Positions 8,244 through 16,179 are shown, numbered from the stretch's first letter. The stretch is 20,807 nucleotides of DNA from an uncultured Eubacteriales bacterium (GCA_900552055.1 URYI01000023.1:1-20807), one strand, 5' to 3'. A program made the numbers and translations. The notes: a model not told the origin generated them from the letters alone.

Positions 8244-9437
8244 ATGACGCGGGAAAACACAAAACAGAAGAAAAAGGCCAGGCGGGTAAGGCGAAGCGCT
8301 ATCAGCTTCCCTCTCTTCTATGTTGCAATAGTGCTTTTATGCATTGGCTGCATAATGGTGCTTTCCAGTACCTATGCCAGCCAGATACTGGACGGCCAAA
8401 GCTCCATGAGCCTGTTCATCCAGCATGCTGCGGCGTCGGTAGTCTGCGTGATTATGATGTTCCTGATATCCCGCTTTGACTACCGTAATTTTAATAAAAA
8501 GCCGCTGGTTATAATAGCGCTGGTTGTATCCACGGTACTGCTCTGCGCGGTATTCCTGTTTGAGGACAGGGGAGGCGCGCACCGGTGGATTGACTTGGGC
8601 TCGTTTACTCTTCAGCCCTCTGAAATAGCTAAATTTATCCTGGTATATTTCCTGGCCTGGTACCTGGCGGGAAACGTTAACTGGTACAAGAGCTTTAAAA
8701 CATGGGCCATACCCTTTGGGCCGATAATTGTATTTGCCGCGCTTATACTGCTTGAGCCTAACCTTTCAACAACCGCCATATGCATACTCATACCCAGCAT
8801 AATGCTGCTTTTTATAGCGGGCATGCAGAAGTGGCTGGTAGCGCTGGGAGGCGTGGTGGTTACGGCCGGGGCCGTATGCATGATGACCCTGGTAGGCTGG
8901 CGGAGCGACCGCGTTCATGCCTGGCTGGACCCGTTTTTTGACCCGCAGGATAAATCCTATCAGATAGTGCAGTCCCTCTATGCATTGGGAAGCGGCAACC
9001 TCTGGGGAGTGGGCCTGGGCAACAGCCGGCAGAAAATAAGCAATCTCCCTATGGCGGATACCGATTACATATTTGCAATAATCGCTGAGGAATTTGGCTT
9101 TATAGGCGCGGTAGCTGTGATTCTGCTTTATGCGGCCTTTATTTTCATGGGTATGCGCATTGCCATGAACGCGCCCGACCGCTTTGGCAGCTATCTGGCC
9201 AGCGGCATAACCATAATAGTAGCCATGCAGGTTATAGTCAATATAGGGGTTGTTACTAATCTCATCCCCTCTACAGGCGTAACCTTGCCCTTTATAAGCA
9301 GGGGCACTTCTTCCTTGCTGGCCTTTTCGGCAGCAACGGGGGTACTTCTGAGCATAAGCGCTTATTCTGCGCGACGATCCCCCCGGCAAAAGGCAAAGGA
9401 TGAAAACGGAGAGGACGTGATACGGCGCATAAGCTGA
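8244..9437 (+). CDS. ftsW: Septal peptidoglycan glycosyltransferase FtsW (SEDS family)
   Basis: 397 aa, with a basic cytoplasmic N terminus and about ten membrane segments. SEDS proteins polymerise lipid II into glycan strands; FtsW pairs with the class B PBP made upstream. The first membrane segment carries the usual VLSSTYAS-like start. DRGGAHRWIDLGSFTLQPSE is the conserved loop after segment 4, and EPNLSTTA follows. The predicted catalytic Asp is D274 in the MADTDYIFAIIAEEFGF block. The closing signature reads TGVTLPFISRGTSSLL, where most family members have FISYGGSS, so the Tyr-Gly-Gly is changed. The start is the ATG at 8244 with AAAGAGG at 8231-8237. The cluster normally continues with murG, which is absent here. 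Confidence 0.92.
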   Translation: MTRENTKQKKKARRVRRSAISFPLFYVAIVLLCIGCIMVLSSTYASQILDGQSSMSLFIQHAAASVVCVIMMFLISRFDYRNFNKKPLVIIALVVSTVLLCAVFLFEDRGGAHRWIDLGSFTLQPSEIAKFILVYFLAWYLAGNVNWYKSFKTWAIPFGPIIVFAALILLEPNLSTTAICILIPSIMLLFIAGMQKWLVALGGVVVTAGAVCMMTLVGWRSDRVHAWLDPFFDPQDKSYQIVQSLYALGSGNLWGVGLGNSRQKISNLPMADTDYIFAIIAEEFGFIGAVAVILLYAAFIFMGMRIAMNAPDRFGSYLASGITIIVAMQVIVNIGVVTNLIPSTGVTLPFISRGTSSLLAFSAATGVLLSISAYSARRSPRQKAKDENGEDVIRRIS

Positions 9438-9770
9438 AAAATTTTCGGATTAAGGCGTGCTTGGCGCGGCGTATGAGCCGGAAATCTTTTCAGTTTAAAA
9501 GCTGCTTAAAAAACGCAAGAAATACAGTCTTAGTGCTTTTAACAGCAAATGGAACGTCTGGCGCCTTTAAAAATAATAATTAATTTTATAAGCTTTTTAA
9601 AGCAGGCCGGTTAAAGGCGGAAAACGCGGACGCGCAATATAGCAAAAGCCGCCTTCAAGGCATATATTGCAGTATACAGAAAAAAACTCATCCGGTTAAT
9701 TCCGGATTAACAAGACCTCGTTTTGAGATTCTTTTGTTTTTGCTGCAATGTATGACCTGGAGGTGCGTAA
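9438..9770. other. 333-nt gene-free gap at the usual position of murG
   Basis: No open reading frame with coding character was found on either strand, and no MurG motif or remnant was recognised. The stretch is AT-rich with two inverted repeats: AAGGCGG (9614-9620) with CCGCCTT (9649-9655), and ATCCGG (9690-9695) with CCGGAT (9702-9707). A weak promoter-like pair, TTGAGA (9724-9729) with AATGTA near 9747, lies just before murA. In many Firmicutes clusters murG follows ftsW. Confidence 0.5.
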
Positions 9771-11024
9771 ATGAAAAACATACTGCTGAGGGGAGGCAGG
9801 CGTTTAACAGGCACACTTGGCATTCACGGGGCCAAAAACGCCATTCTTCCCATTTTATCAGCCTCGCTCCTGGCGGAGGAGCCGGTAATTTTAAATAATT
9901 GCCCGCGGCTTTTGGATATAGACAACATGCTGGAGATACTAAGGAGGCTGGGCTGCCGCGCCGAGCAGGAGGGGGACAGGATTTATATTGACTCTTCCGA
10001 CGCGGACGGCTACAGGATAGACGAACAGCTTTCCCGCAGACTGCGGGCCTCATTATTTATACTAGGCCCTTTAATAGGGCGTTTCGGTAAGGCGCTTCTG
10101 AGCTATCCGGGCGGCTGTGATATCGGAATGCGGCCCATTGACCTGCATCTTAAAGGACTCAGGGCTATGGGAGCGCGGATAGACGAACAGTTTGGTTACA
10201 TAAGCTGCGAGGCGGTGCGTCTCAGGGGCTGTGAAATATATCTGGATTACCCCAGCGTGGGCGCTACCGAAAATTTAATGATGGCCGCGGCTGCGGCTGA
10301 GGGCGAGACGGTCATAAATAATCCTGCTAAAGAGCCTGAAATAGGAGAGCTTGCCCGCTTTATTGAAGAACTGGGCGGGCAGGTCAGCTTTTTGGGAGGC
10401 AACAGCCTCGTGATAAAGGGCGCGCGCCTTTCGGGCGGAGAATTTACTCCCATGGCTGACCGGATTGCGGCGGGCACTTATATGATAGCGGCCGCCCTAA
10501 CGGGCGGGGACGTCGCCGTTACAGGGATCAGTCCTGAATACCTGCGTTCTTTAATCAATAAGCTGTCTGAATGCGGCTGCGAGGTGGAATGCGCTTCAGA
10601 TAGAATAAGAGTTTCTGCTCCCTGGCGTCTAAAAAGCCCGCGCATTATTGAAACCATGCCCTATCCCGGCTTCCCGACCGATTTGCAGGCTCAGATGATG
10701 GCTTTGCAGACGGTAAGCGAGGGGACGTGCATATTAGTGGAAAATGTCTTTGAAAACCGCCTTAAGCATGCGGGTGAGCTGATTAAAATGGGGGCGGATA
10801 TAACCGTTAAAGGCAGGACTGCGGTTATAAAGGGAGTTTATGAGCTTTATGGAGCTAATGTGAACGCTTACGACTTAAGAGGAGGGGCGGCTATGGTGCT
10901 TGCCGGCCTGAGGGCGCGGGGAGTAACAAGAGTTATGGACGCCGGATATATTGACAGAGGATATTACCGCCTTGAGGAGAATTTATCTAAATTAGGCGCT
11001 GATATAAAAACTGCGGAGGACTAA
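9771..11024 (+). CDS. murA: UDP-N-acetylglucosamine 1-carboxyvinyltransferase MurA
   Basis: 417 aa. MurA transfers enolpyruvate from PEP to UDP-GlcNAc, the first committed step of peptidoglycan synthesis, in the cytoplasm. HGAKNAILPILSASLLAEE contains the conserved Lys-Asn pair (K22, N23). The catalytic cysteine is C116 in YPGGCDIGMRPIDLHL; a Cys here is the residue alkylated by fosfomycin, so the enzyme should be fosfomycin-sensitive. FPTDLQAQMMAL and DLRGGAAMVLAGL complete the EPSP-synthase fold signature. GGAGG (9759-9763) precedes the ATG. Firmicutes often carry two MurA paralogues; this one sits within the cluster, directly before ftsQ. Confidence 0.95.
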   Translation: MKNILLRGGRRLTGTLGIHGAKNAILPILSASLLAEEPVILNNCPRLLDIDNMLEILRRLGCRAEQEGDRIYIDSSDADGYRIDEQLSRRLRASLFILGPLIGRFGKALLSYPGGCDIGMRPIDLHLKGLRAMGARIDEQFGYISCEAVRLRGCEIYLDYPSVGATENLMMAAAAAEGETVINNPAKEPEIGELARFIEELGGQVSFLGGNSLVIKGARLSGGEFTPMADRIAAGTYMIAAALTGGDVAVTGISPEYLRSLINKLSECGCEVECASDRIRVSAPWRLKSPRIIETMPYPGFPTDLQAQMMALQTVSEGTCILVENVFENRLKHAGELIKMGADITVKGRTAVIKGVYELYGANVNAYDLRGGAAMVLAGLRARGVTRVMDAGYIDRGYYRLEENLSKLGADIKTAED

Positions 11025-11026
11025 TC

Positions 11027-11977
11027 TTGAAAGAGAAGAGAGCGGAAAAGCGGAAAAAGGTGTATGTCAAAAGCTACGGGCGGCTGAGTATTTTTCTGCT
11101 GCTTCTGCTCGTGCTGGCTGTTGTGCTGTTAGTCAACAGCAGTATATTTGAAATTTCCTCCATTAACGTTATGGGCAATTCCCGCTTTTCTGTTCAGGAG
11201 ATAATAGAAAGCTCAGGCGTTGCTGTAGGAGATAATATATTCAAGCTGTCAGAAGCGGATATAAAGGAGCGCCTGGAGAATAATCCATATATCTCGGTGA
11301 TAGATATAGTGCGCGAATTTCCTGATAAAATTACCATTTATATAAGCGAAAGGGAAGCGGCTGTTCAGTTTGAATATGCAGGAGTTTACTGCAATGCCGA
11401 TTATGACGGGGTTGTGCTGGCGGCAACCCAAACGCACGACCCCGCCCTTATGCTTGTAAAAGGCCTGAACCTTACCGGATATAAGCTGGGAGAACGGATA
11501 GCGGTACAGGATGAGACTTTGTTTTCGGATTATCTTGAGCTTATAAAGCAGCTTAAAGGCTATTCGCTGATAGACCAGGTGAGCCAGGCGGATTTTTCGG
11601 ATAATATGGATATAAAGCTTACTATGGATAACGGGCTTACGGTAAAATTGGGCTCCATCGTTCAATTAGCGGACAAGCTTGCCTATTATTCCCCGGCTGT
11701 GGACAGCCTTGAAAAAAACGGCTATGCTGACGCAATGGGGCAGATTAAGGGAGTTTTGGATTTATCAGTTATGGATAATTTCGCCTTCATGCCTAGTCAG
11801 GAAGAGAACGCAAATGGGGACGCAAGCCAGGGCGCGGGCGAAAATACCGGTGAGGATGCGGGCGGGAACGCAGGTGAGAGCGGAAGCGGAGATGCTGGCG
11901 GAACCACCGGCGGGAATGCAGATGAAAGCGGAGATGGAGATACTGGCGGAACTGCCGGCGGGAGCACCGGAGGCTGA
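11027..11977 (+). CDS. ftsQ: Cell division protein FtsQ/DivIB with Gly-rich repeat tail
   Basis: 316 aa. The order is a basic cytoplasmic N terminus (1-18), one membrane segment (about 19-37), a POTRA domain (about 40-110, beginning FEISSINVMGNSRFS) and the FtsQ/DivIB beta domain to about residue 255. A disordered Gly/Ala/Asp/Glu tail of about 60 residues follows. FtsQ/DivIB scaffolds FtsL and DivIC at the septum and regulates the synthase. The start is the TTG at 11027, 2 nt after the murA stop, with GGAGGA (11015-11020) at good spacing. The tail is encoded partly by a 48-bp tandem repeat and carries negative charge. Tails of this sort are not part of the core family fold. Confidence 0.88.
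   Translation: MKEKRAEKRKKVYVKSYGRLSIFLLLLLVLAVVLLVNSSIFEISSINVMGNSRFSVQEIIESSGVAVGDNIFKLSEADIKERLENNPYISVIDIVREFPDKITIYISEREAAVQFEYAGVYCNADYDGVVLAATQTHDPALMLVKGLNLTGYKLGERIAVQDETLFSDYLELIKQLKGYSLIDQVSQADFSDNMDIKLTMDNGLTVKLGSIVQLADKLAYYSPAVDSLEKNGYADAMGQIKGVLDLSVMDNFAFMPSQEENANGDASQGAGENTGEDAGGNAGESGSGDAGGTTGGNADESGDGDTGGTAGGSTGG
11867..11962 (+). repeat. Two 48-bp direct repeats in the ftsQ 3' end
   Basis: Units 11867-11914 and 11915-11962 are adjacent, in frame, and differ at 9 of 48 positions. They encode NAGESGSGDAGGTTGG and NADESGDGDTGGTAGG. The upstream tail is built from similar but more decayed Gly/Asp/Glu motifs, which suggests growth by slippage or duplication. Confidence 0.8.
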
Positions 11978-12154
11978 AAAAAGCATTGGCGCTGTTTTCT
12001 TTAGGGCGGATTATAATGCGGAACCAAGCGCACGGCGTCTGCTTTTGGGCATGTGAATAATGCTTAAAGATGCTTGCTTTTATGATTAGAGGGTAAAAAT
12101 GCCGGTTTGAATAAGGTTTTTTGCCTCATTTAAAGAAAATATATAAAAAACGCT

Positions 12155-12182
12155 TTTAAAATGAATGAAAATCTGTTATTAT
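12155..12182 (+). promoter_or_regulatory. Possible promoter for ftsA-ftsZ
   Basis: TTTAAA (12155-12160), a 16-nt spacer and TATTAT (12177-12182), about 100 nt upstream of ftsA. The -35 is poor and the region is AT-rich, so a chance match is possible. A separate promoter is plausible because the spacer is long and FtsZ is usually needed in higher amounts than its neighbours. Confidence 0.4.
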
Positions 12183-12265
12183 ATATAGAAGGATGTTCTA
12201 TTTTGGAGGCGTGTATCCGATTTCAGGCGTCCTGCCCTTGAAACGGGGCATTTGAGGATTTTGTT

Positions 12266-12278
12266 TGCCTGGGAGGCA
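12266..12278 (+). promoter_or_regulatory. Hairpin containing the ftsA ribosome-binding site
   Basis: TGCCT (12266-12270) pairs with AGGCA (12274-12278) around a GGG loop. The Shine-Dalgarno sequence GGGAGG lies in the loop and 3' arm, 8-9 nt before the ATG at 12287. Such a 5-bp hairpin could lower initiation of ftsA relative to ftsZ. That effect is an inference; only the pairing is seen. Confidence 0.35.
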
Positions 12279-12286
12279 GAAAAGCG

Positions 12287-13456
12287 ATGAGGCAGACCGC
12301 TGCTGCGATTGATATAGGGACAAGCAAGGTTGTCTGCATGATTGCCGAAAAGGGCGTTTACGACGGTTTCAACCTGCTTGGAATATCTGTAAATGAATAT
12401 GCCGGATATAACCGTTCGGGCTGGATAGAGCCGCGCGAGCTTAAGTATACTATAAGCTCTGTTTTAAGGGAAGCCGAAAAACAGGCCGGGCGCAGGCTGC
12501 GCCGCGTACATGTGGGCGTGCCGGGCGATTTTACCGAAGTGATTCTGAAGAAGGCCAGTCTTTCCTTTGGTAAAGCGCGGCGTATTACTCAGGATGATGT
12601 AGAACTGCTTTTTAAGCGGGGAGAAAATTTTTCCGCCATGCATGACTATTCTGTTGCGCACCGCTGTCCGATACATTTTATGATTAACGGAGAGCGCAAG
12701 ACTATGGACCCGCTTAATATGATGGCCAGTGAATTAAGCGCGATGGTGTCTTATGTTTTGGTCAATAAGGGGTTTGTCCGTTCGGTAGGCGCGCTCCTTG
12801 ATAGCGAGGGCTATATTATGGATTCGGCAATAGCCTCGCCGCTGGCCCAGGCGCTGGCTTTTATTCCCGCTGAGATGCGGGACCGCACAGCAATACTTGT
12901 GGATATAGGCAACCGTTCCACTTCTGTAAGCGTGCTTAAAGGAGACGGGGTGCTTTATCATAATTCAGTCCGCATCGGTGGGCTGCATATAACCAGGGAT
13001 TTGGCCATGCTCCTGCATGTGGACGACGATATAGCCGACCAGCTTAAGCGCAGAGCCGTATACGGCCTTTCGGTCAGCCGGGACGACGTATACGAGATAC
13101 TGCCTAAGGGAAGCAGCCGCATTCAGAGCTTTCCGGCTGTCAGGGTGCAGGAAATAATTAATGCGCGCGTAGATGAAATTTGTGATATAATTAAAAGGGA
13201 ATTGGATAAATCGGGCTGTATTCTGCCCGAATATGTGGAGATATGGCTTACGGGCGGCACGTCAGGCATGCGCGGCATACGCGAATTTATGCAGAAACGC
13301 CTTAACCGCGGAGTGAGTCTTATTCAGCCTAAATCAACCCGTCTAAACAAACCGGAATTTTCTTCTGCGCTGGGCGTTATAGATTTGGCGCTGGATAACA
13401 TTACTCAGGAAGAAGTATCTCTCCTGGAGCAAATAAAACAAATTTTTAAGAAATAG
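12287..13456 (+). CDS. ftsA: Cell division protein FtsA (divergent actin-like)
   Basis: 389 aa. FtsA is the actin-like protein that tethers FtsZ to the membrane. Phosphate-1 motif [18 protein letters not shown] is at the N terminus. The FtsA-specific 1C region follows ([23 protein letters not shown], then VHVGVPGDF). The C terminus [11 protein letters not shown] is a short amphipathic helix of the kind that inserts into the membrane. The phosphate-2 motif, usually DIGGGTTD-like, reads D206-I-G-N-R-S-T-S here, and the adenosine motif reads [12 protein letters not shown], so nucleotide binding may differ from that of classical FtsA. The start is the ATG at 12287 with GGGAGG upstream. ftsZ follows after 19 nt. 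Confidence 0.88.
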   Translation: MRQTAAAIDIGTSKVVCMIAEKGVYDGFNLLGISVNEYAGYNRSGWIEPRELKYTISSVLREAEKQAGRRLRRVHVGVPGDFTEVILKKASLSFGKARRITQDDVELLFKRGENFSAMHDYSVAHRCPIHFMINGERKTMDPLNMMASELSAMVSYVLVNKGFVRSVGALLDSEGYIMDSAIASPLAQALAFIPAEMRDRTAILVDIGNRSTSVSVLKGDGVLYHNSVRIGGLHITRDLAMLLHVDDDIADQLKRRAVYGLSVSRDDVYEILPKGSSRIQSFPAVRVQEIINARVDEICDIIKRELDKSGCILPEYVEIWLTGGTSGMRGIREFMQKRLNRGVSLIQPKSTRLNKPEFSSALGVIDLALDNITQEEVSLLEQIKQIFKK

Positions 13457-13475
13457 CGGTGAGGAGGACATAAGT

Positions 13476-14801
13476 ATGATGGATTTCAATCTGGACGTCG
13501 GAGACTTTGCTCAAATAAAAGTTGTGGGAGTGGGCGGCGCCGGTAATAACGCTGTGGACCGCATGATAACCAGCGGCCTCACAGGCGTGGAATACATTGC
13601 CGTGAATACGGACAAGCAGGCTTTAAAGGTTTCTAAGGCCAATAAGAAAGTGCAGATAGGCGAAAAGATTACTAAGGGTCTGGGCGCTGGAGCCAATCCT
13701 GATATAGGCAAAAAAGCGGCGGAAGAGAGCAGGGACGAGATAGCCGAGCAGGTCAGAGGCTCGGATATGGTATTTGTAACCGCCGGCATGGGAGGCGGCA
13801 CAGGTACAGGAGGCGCTTCGGTTGTGGCCGAGGTAGCCAAAGATATGGGCATCCTTACCGTAGGCGTAGTGACTAAGCCGTTTATGTTTGAAGGCCGGAT
13901 ACGCGCGCTCAACGCCGATAAGGGCATAGCTGAGCTTAAAACTAAAGTGGACAGCCTTATTGTTATTCCCAATGACAAGCTGCTTCAGGTAGTTGGTAAG
14001 GGTACGTCCATAGTAGAAGCTTTCCGTCAGGCTGACGATGTGCTCCGTCAGGGCGTTTCGGGCATAAGTGACCTTATAACCCGTCACAGCATGATTAATC
14101 TGGACTTTGCAGACGTTAAGGCGGTAATGAAGGATAAGGGCGTCGCGCATATGGGTATAGGCGTAGGCACAGGGGAGAACCGTGCTGTAGATGCGGCTAA
14201 GAAGGCTATAGCTTCGCCCCTTTTGGATACTACCATTGAGGGCGCCCGCAGCGTTATATTGAATGTTACCGGCGGACCAAGCCTCTCCTTAACTGAAGTG
14301 AACGAGGCGGCCTTCCTCATTCAGGAGGCGGTAGATCCCGACTGCAACATCATATTCGGCGCAGGCATAGATGATGAACTGGATGATGAGATACGCATAA
14401 CCATAATAGCTACGGGATTTGAGAGAAATAATCCTCATTCTGCCCGCCGCGGCGAGCGCCGGGACAGCAGCGAAAGCCGTATCGAATACGACGAGGATGA
14501 TGACGGCCTGGAGATGACACCCTTTAATGGCAGAACGGCTCAGAGCCAGACGCGCGCGTCAAATTACGAAGAAGAGGAAGAATATATAGAGCCTGTTAAG
14601 CCGGAGCCCAGGTACCAGGAGCCCCCGCAGACCATGCGGGTGAGCCGTTATGAAGAGCCGGAAGAGCAGTCTCAGGAGGAGGTGCGTCCCCGCCGCCAGC
14701 AGAAGAGCAGCTTCTTCTCATTTAAGAGCGAGGAGGACGACGACATAGATTTTGATATGCCTGCAATTTCGCGCCGTCAGAGCAGAAATAACAATAAATA
14801 A
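13476..14801 (+). CDS. ftsZ: Cell division protein FtsZ
   Basis: 441 aa. This tubulin-like GTPase assembles the Z ring. It shows [14 protein letters not shown] (residues 17-30), the tubulin signature GGGTGTG (106-112), the T7 loop [11 protein letters not shown] with its catalytic Asp, and [24 protein letters not shown]. After residue about 315 comes a long, charged, Glu/Arg/Gln-rich linker (about 100 residues). It ends in a C-terminal peptide, [15 protein letters not shown], comparable to the DIPAFLRRR-type motif that binds FtsA and other partners, with Ile-Ser in place of Phe-Leu. The start is the ATG at 13476 (a second ATG follows at once) with GAGGAGG at 13461-13467. It is the last gene of the cluster. 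Confidence 0.97.
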   Translation: MMDFNLDVGDFAQIKVVGVGGAGNNAVDRMITSGLTGVEYIAVNTDKQALKVSKANKKVQIGEKITKGLGAGANPDIGKKAAEESRDEIAEQVRGSDMVFVTAGMGGGTGTGGASVVAEVAKDMGILTVGVVTKPFMFEGRIRALNADKGIAELKTKVDSLIVIPNDKLLQVVGKGTSIVEAFRQADDVLRQGVSGISDLITRHSMINLDFADVKAVMKDKGVAHMGIGVGTGENRAVDAAKKAIASPLLDTTIEGARSVILNVTGGPSLSLTEVNEAAFLIQEAVDPDCNIIFGAGIDDELDDEIRITIIATGFERNNPHSARRGERRDSSESRIEYDEDDDGLEMTPFNGRTAQSQTRASNYEEEEEYIEPVKPEPRYQEPPQTMRVSRYEEPEEQSQEEVRPRRQQKSSFFSFKSEEDDDIDFDMPAISRRQSRNNNK

Positions 14802-14868
14802 TGTGCGATGCGCATTGCAGTTCAGGATAGTTTTTAAAAGCAATGAATTAAAGCAATAAATATTTTAG

Positions 14869-14904
14869 AGGAGCCTTGTTCTATTTTGGGACAGGGCTCC
14901 TTTC
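14869..14904 (+). terminator. Hairpin terminator after ftsZ
   Basis: AGGAGCCTTGT (14869-14879) pairs with ACAGGGCTCCT (14891-14901), 11 bp with one G-T pair and an 11-nt loop. Only three Ts follow, so it is a weak intrinsic terminator or an mRNA 3'-end stabiliser. It lies 67 nt after the ftsZ stop. Confidence 0.55.
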
Positions 14905-15310
14905 CTGCGAGGTTAATGCCTACGAAGACGGCATGCCGGGAGGGACGCTATATAGTTTGGCTGTTTGCAGAGGGTGTGGAGGGAATTTTGATGCGGGGAG
15001 GGGAACTTACTTAACCTTGCTTACCTCCTAACCCTTTTTCCCTGCTCTAACTCAAAAGCGGCTTAAATTGGGAACGTATTTAGGGAAGCAGGAAACCATG
15101 ATGGGCATAATGGAAAAATTTGATATCCTGTATTTTGATAGGAAAAATTTGTCGAATACATTACTGCTTGAGGTTAGTTTAACGGAAAGCGAGTAGAGTG
15201 ATTTATAATAAGTATGAAAGTATATTTTGATGAAAAATAGTATAAATAGGTTTATCAATATATATATAACTATTTTATGCATAATAAAATAAACTTTGTA
15301 TAAAACAACC
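14905..15310. other. Gene-free stretch after ftsZ
   Basis: No supported gene. Two short open + strand stretches end at about 15030 and 15196. The second contains M-M-G-I-M-E-K-F-D-I-L-Y-F from 15099 on, without a good ribosome site. They could be remnants of a lost gene but were not recognised. The right-hand 120 nt are very AT-rich (many TATA runs). Confidence 0.35.
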
Positions 15311-15311
15311 T

Positions 15312-15488
15312 GTCGGGGCGCCCCGCCCTTTTAATGTGGGCGCATCCAACCTAGGCATTTTTACCAGCCTGAACCGGTTCCGTATCTACCTTCTTTCTAG
15401 CCCCTTTAAGCCTGCGCCCGCCCCGCGCCCAAAGGGCGCGGGGCAATATTAACCCGCCGCCTTAACGGCGGCCTGCCCGCGCCCCGGT
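15312..15488. ncRNA. Candidate structured RNA: GC-rich multi-helix element (strand unknown)
   Basis: A compact GC-rich block lies between AT-rich flanks. Closing stem P1 is CGGGGCGC (15314-15321) with GCGCCCCG (15479-15486), extendable by two wobble pairs. Inside it are P2, GGGCGCA (15338-15344) with TGCGCCC (15413-15419), which encloses a small AGGC/GCCT hairpin (15353-15356, 15367-15370). P3 is an 11-bp perfect stem GCCCCGCGCCC (15420-15430) with 15434-15444 around AAA. P4 is GCCGCC (15456-15461) with GGCGGC (15467-15472). The nested order is that of a four-way junction. Nothing shows the strand, and I cannot match it to tRNA, tmRNA, SRP RNA, RNase P RNA or 6S RNA. raiA-type or another Clostridia large-RNA family is possible but not shown. 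It could also be a DNA-level repeat. Confidence 0.55.
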
Positions 15489-15600
15489 TCCCAGCGCCAG
15501 AGTGTATGAGACGCCGATTTGGTTATAAAGCGTAATAGAACCTTTGCCTTTCATTTGAATATTGAATTGTTTGTAGATTAGAATCTAGAAAATAAATGCG

Positions 15601-16137
15601 TTAATCTCCGTTTATAGTTATTATATTGTCGTCATAATCTATTTTTATCTCAACCTCTGCTTTCATTAGTTGAAATGCCCCCGCCATTGTGCAATAATCC
15701 AATATAAATTCATTTCCTTCCATTTTGTAATGCCGGATTCCGCCTGGCGGAGCAGAAAGGAAGTTTGTTTTTCCTCCCGTTTCAACAAGAGTGCAGTCAG
15801 AGGTATTTAAGATGTAGCTTTTATTTCTGAATATTATTATTGCGGTTGTTTGATTCAGCCACGTTACTCTGCTTCCCAGCGCTTCCATTATAGCGGTAAA
15901 GGGAAGCGCTGTTTGCTCTTTATCAATCCAGACATAATTGCCGTTAGTTATATCTTTTCCGTTCACAATTAACATACAGTTGCTTCTAAGAGTGCTTACA
16001 GAAAATGTGCCTTGAGATAACGGAGCGGTTTGCATAATATTTGCCGCCGTATTGTTTTGGGCTGTATTATTCGAGCAGCTTATAAATAAGCATGAGAGGA
16101 TAATGAGCAGCAGGCAAACGCATAATTTATTTTTCAT
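15601..16137 (-). CDS. Lipoprotein with copper amine oxidase N-terminal-type domain
   Basis: 178 aa. A lipoprotein signal peptide is visible: basic start MKNK, a hydrophobic core, then FISC with Cys21 as the probable lipidated residue, followed by an Asn/Thr/Ala linker. From about residue 54 the pattern MLIVNGKDIT, ALPFTAIMEALGSRVTW and NQTTAIIIF, ending DDNIITING, matches the copper amine oxidase N-like domain (PF07833). This is a small beta/alpha repeat common on the surface of Clostridia, with no oxidase activity of its own. It should act outside the membrane; its ligand is unknown. The start is ATG 16137, with AGAGGG upstream. An in-frame ATG at 16170 lies at the edge of the MITE-like element and would precede the signal with charged residues. 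Confidence 0.75.
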   Translation of the reverse strand: MKNKLCVCLLLIILSCLFISCSNNTAQNNTAANIMQTAPLSQGTFSVSTLRSNCMLIVNGKDITNGNYVWIDKEQTALPFTAIMEALGSRVTWLNQTTAIIIFRNKSYILNTSDCTLVETGGKTNFLSAPPGGIRHYKMEGNEFILDYCTMAGAFQLMKAEVEIKIDYDDNIITINGD

Positions 16138-16145
16138 TCTTGGAT

Positions 16146-16179
16146 CCCTCTTTAATGATTTAGTTTGCATACCCTAAAT
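16146..16179 (-). promoter_or_regulatory. Possible hybrid promoter: -35 from the MITE end, for the lipoprotein gene
   Basis: Reading outward on the minus strand, the element end supplies TTGTCA. After a 17-nt spacer comes TAAATC in the flanking DNA, just before the lipoprotein ribosome site. The -35 is good and the -10 is poor. No better promoter is visible between the element and the gene. Confidence 0.3.

Larger units (their letters stand above)
11978..12286. other. Gene-free spacer between ftsQ and ftsA
   Basis: This 309-nt AT-rich stretch separates the precursor/divisome genes from ftsA-ftsZ. No coding frame of its own is credible. It holds a candidate promoter at 12155-12182 and a leader of about 100 nt with small inverted repeats, including one that contains the ftsA ribosome site (12266-12278). 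Confidence 0.5.

Noticed and set aside
11679..12056. 125-aa plus-strand frame overlapping the ftsQ 3' end
   Set aside because: It is the shifted frame of the Gly-rich ftsQ tail, with repetitive Ala/Arg/Met composition and no ribosome site of its own.
15052..15282. 76-aa minus-strand frame in the gap after ftsZ
   Set aside because: Made of AT-rich low-complexity DNA, rich in Ile/Leu/Phe/Lys/Tyr, with no ribosome site or known motif. It looks like chance translation.
15371..15380. GAACCGGTTC palindrome as an operator
   Set aside because: A 10-bp palindrome lies inside the candidate RNA and is more simply part of that fold; no regulator or promoter is linked to it.
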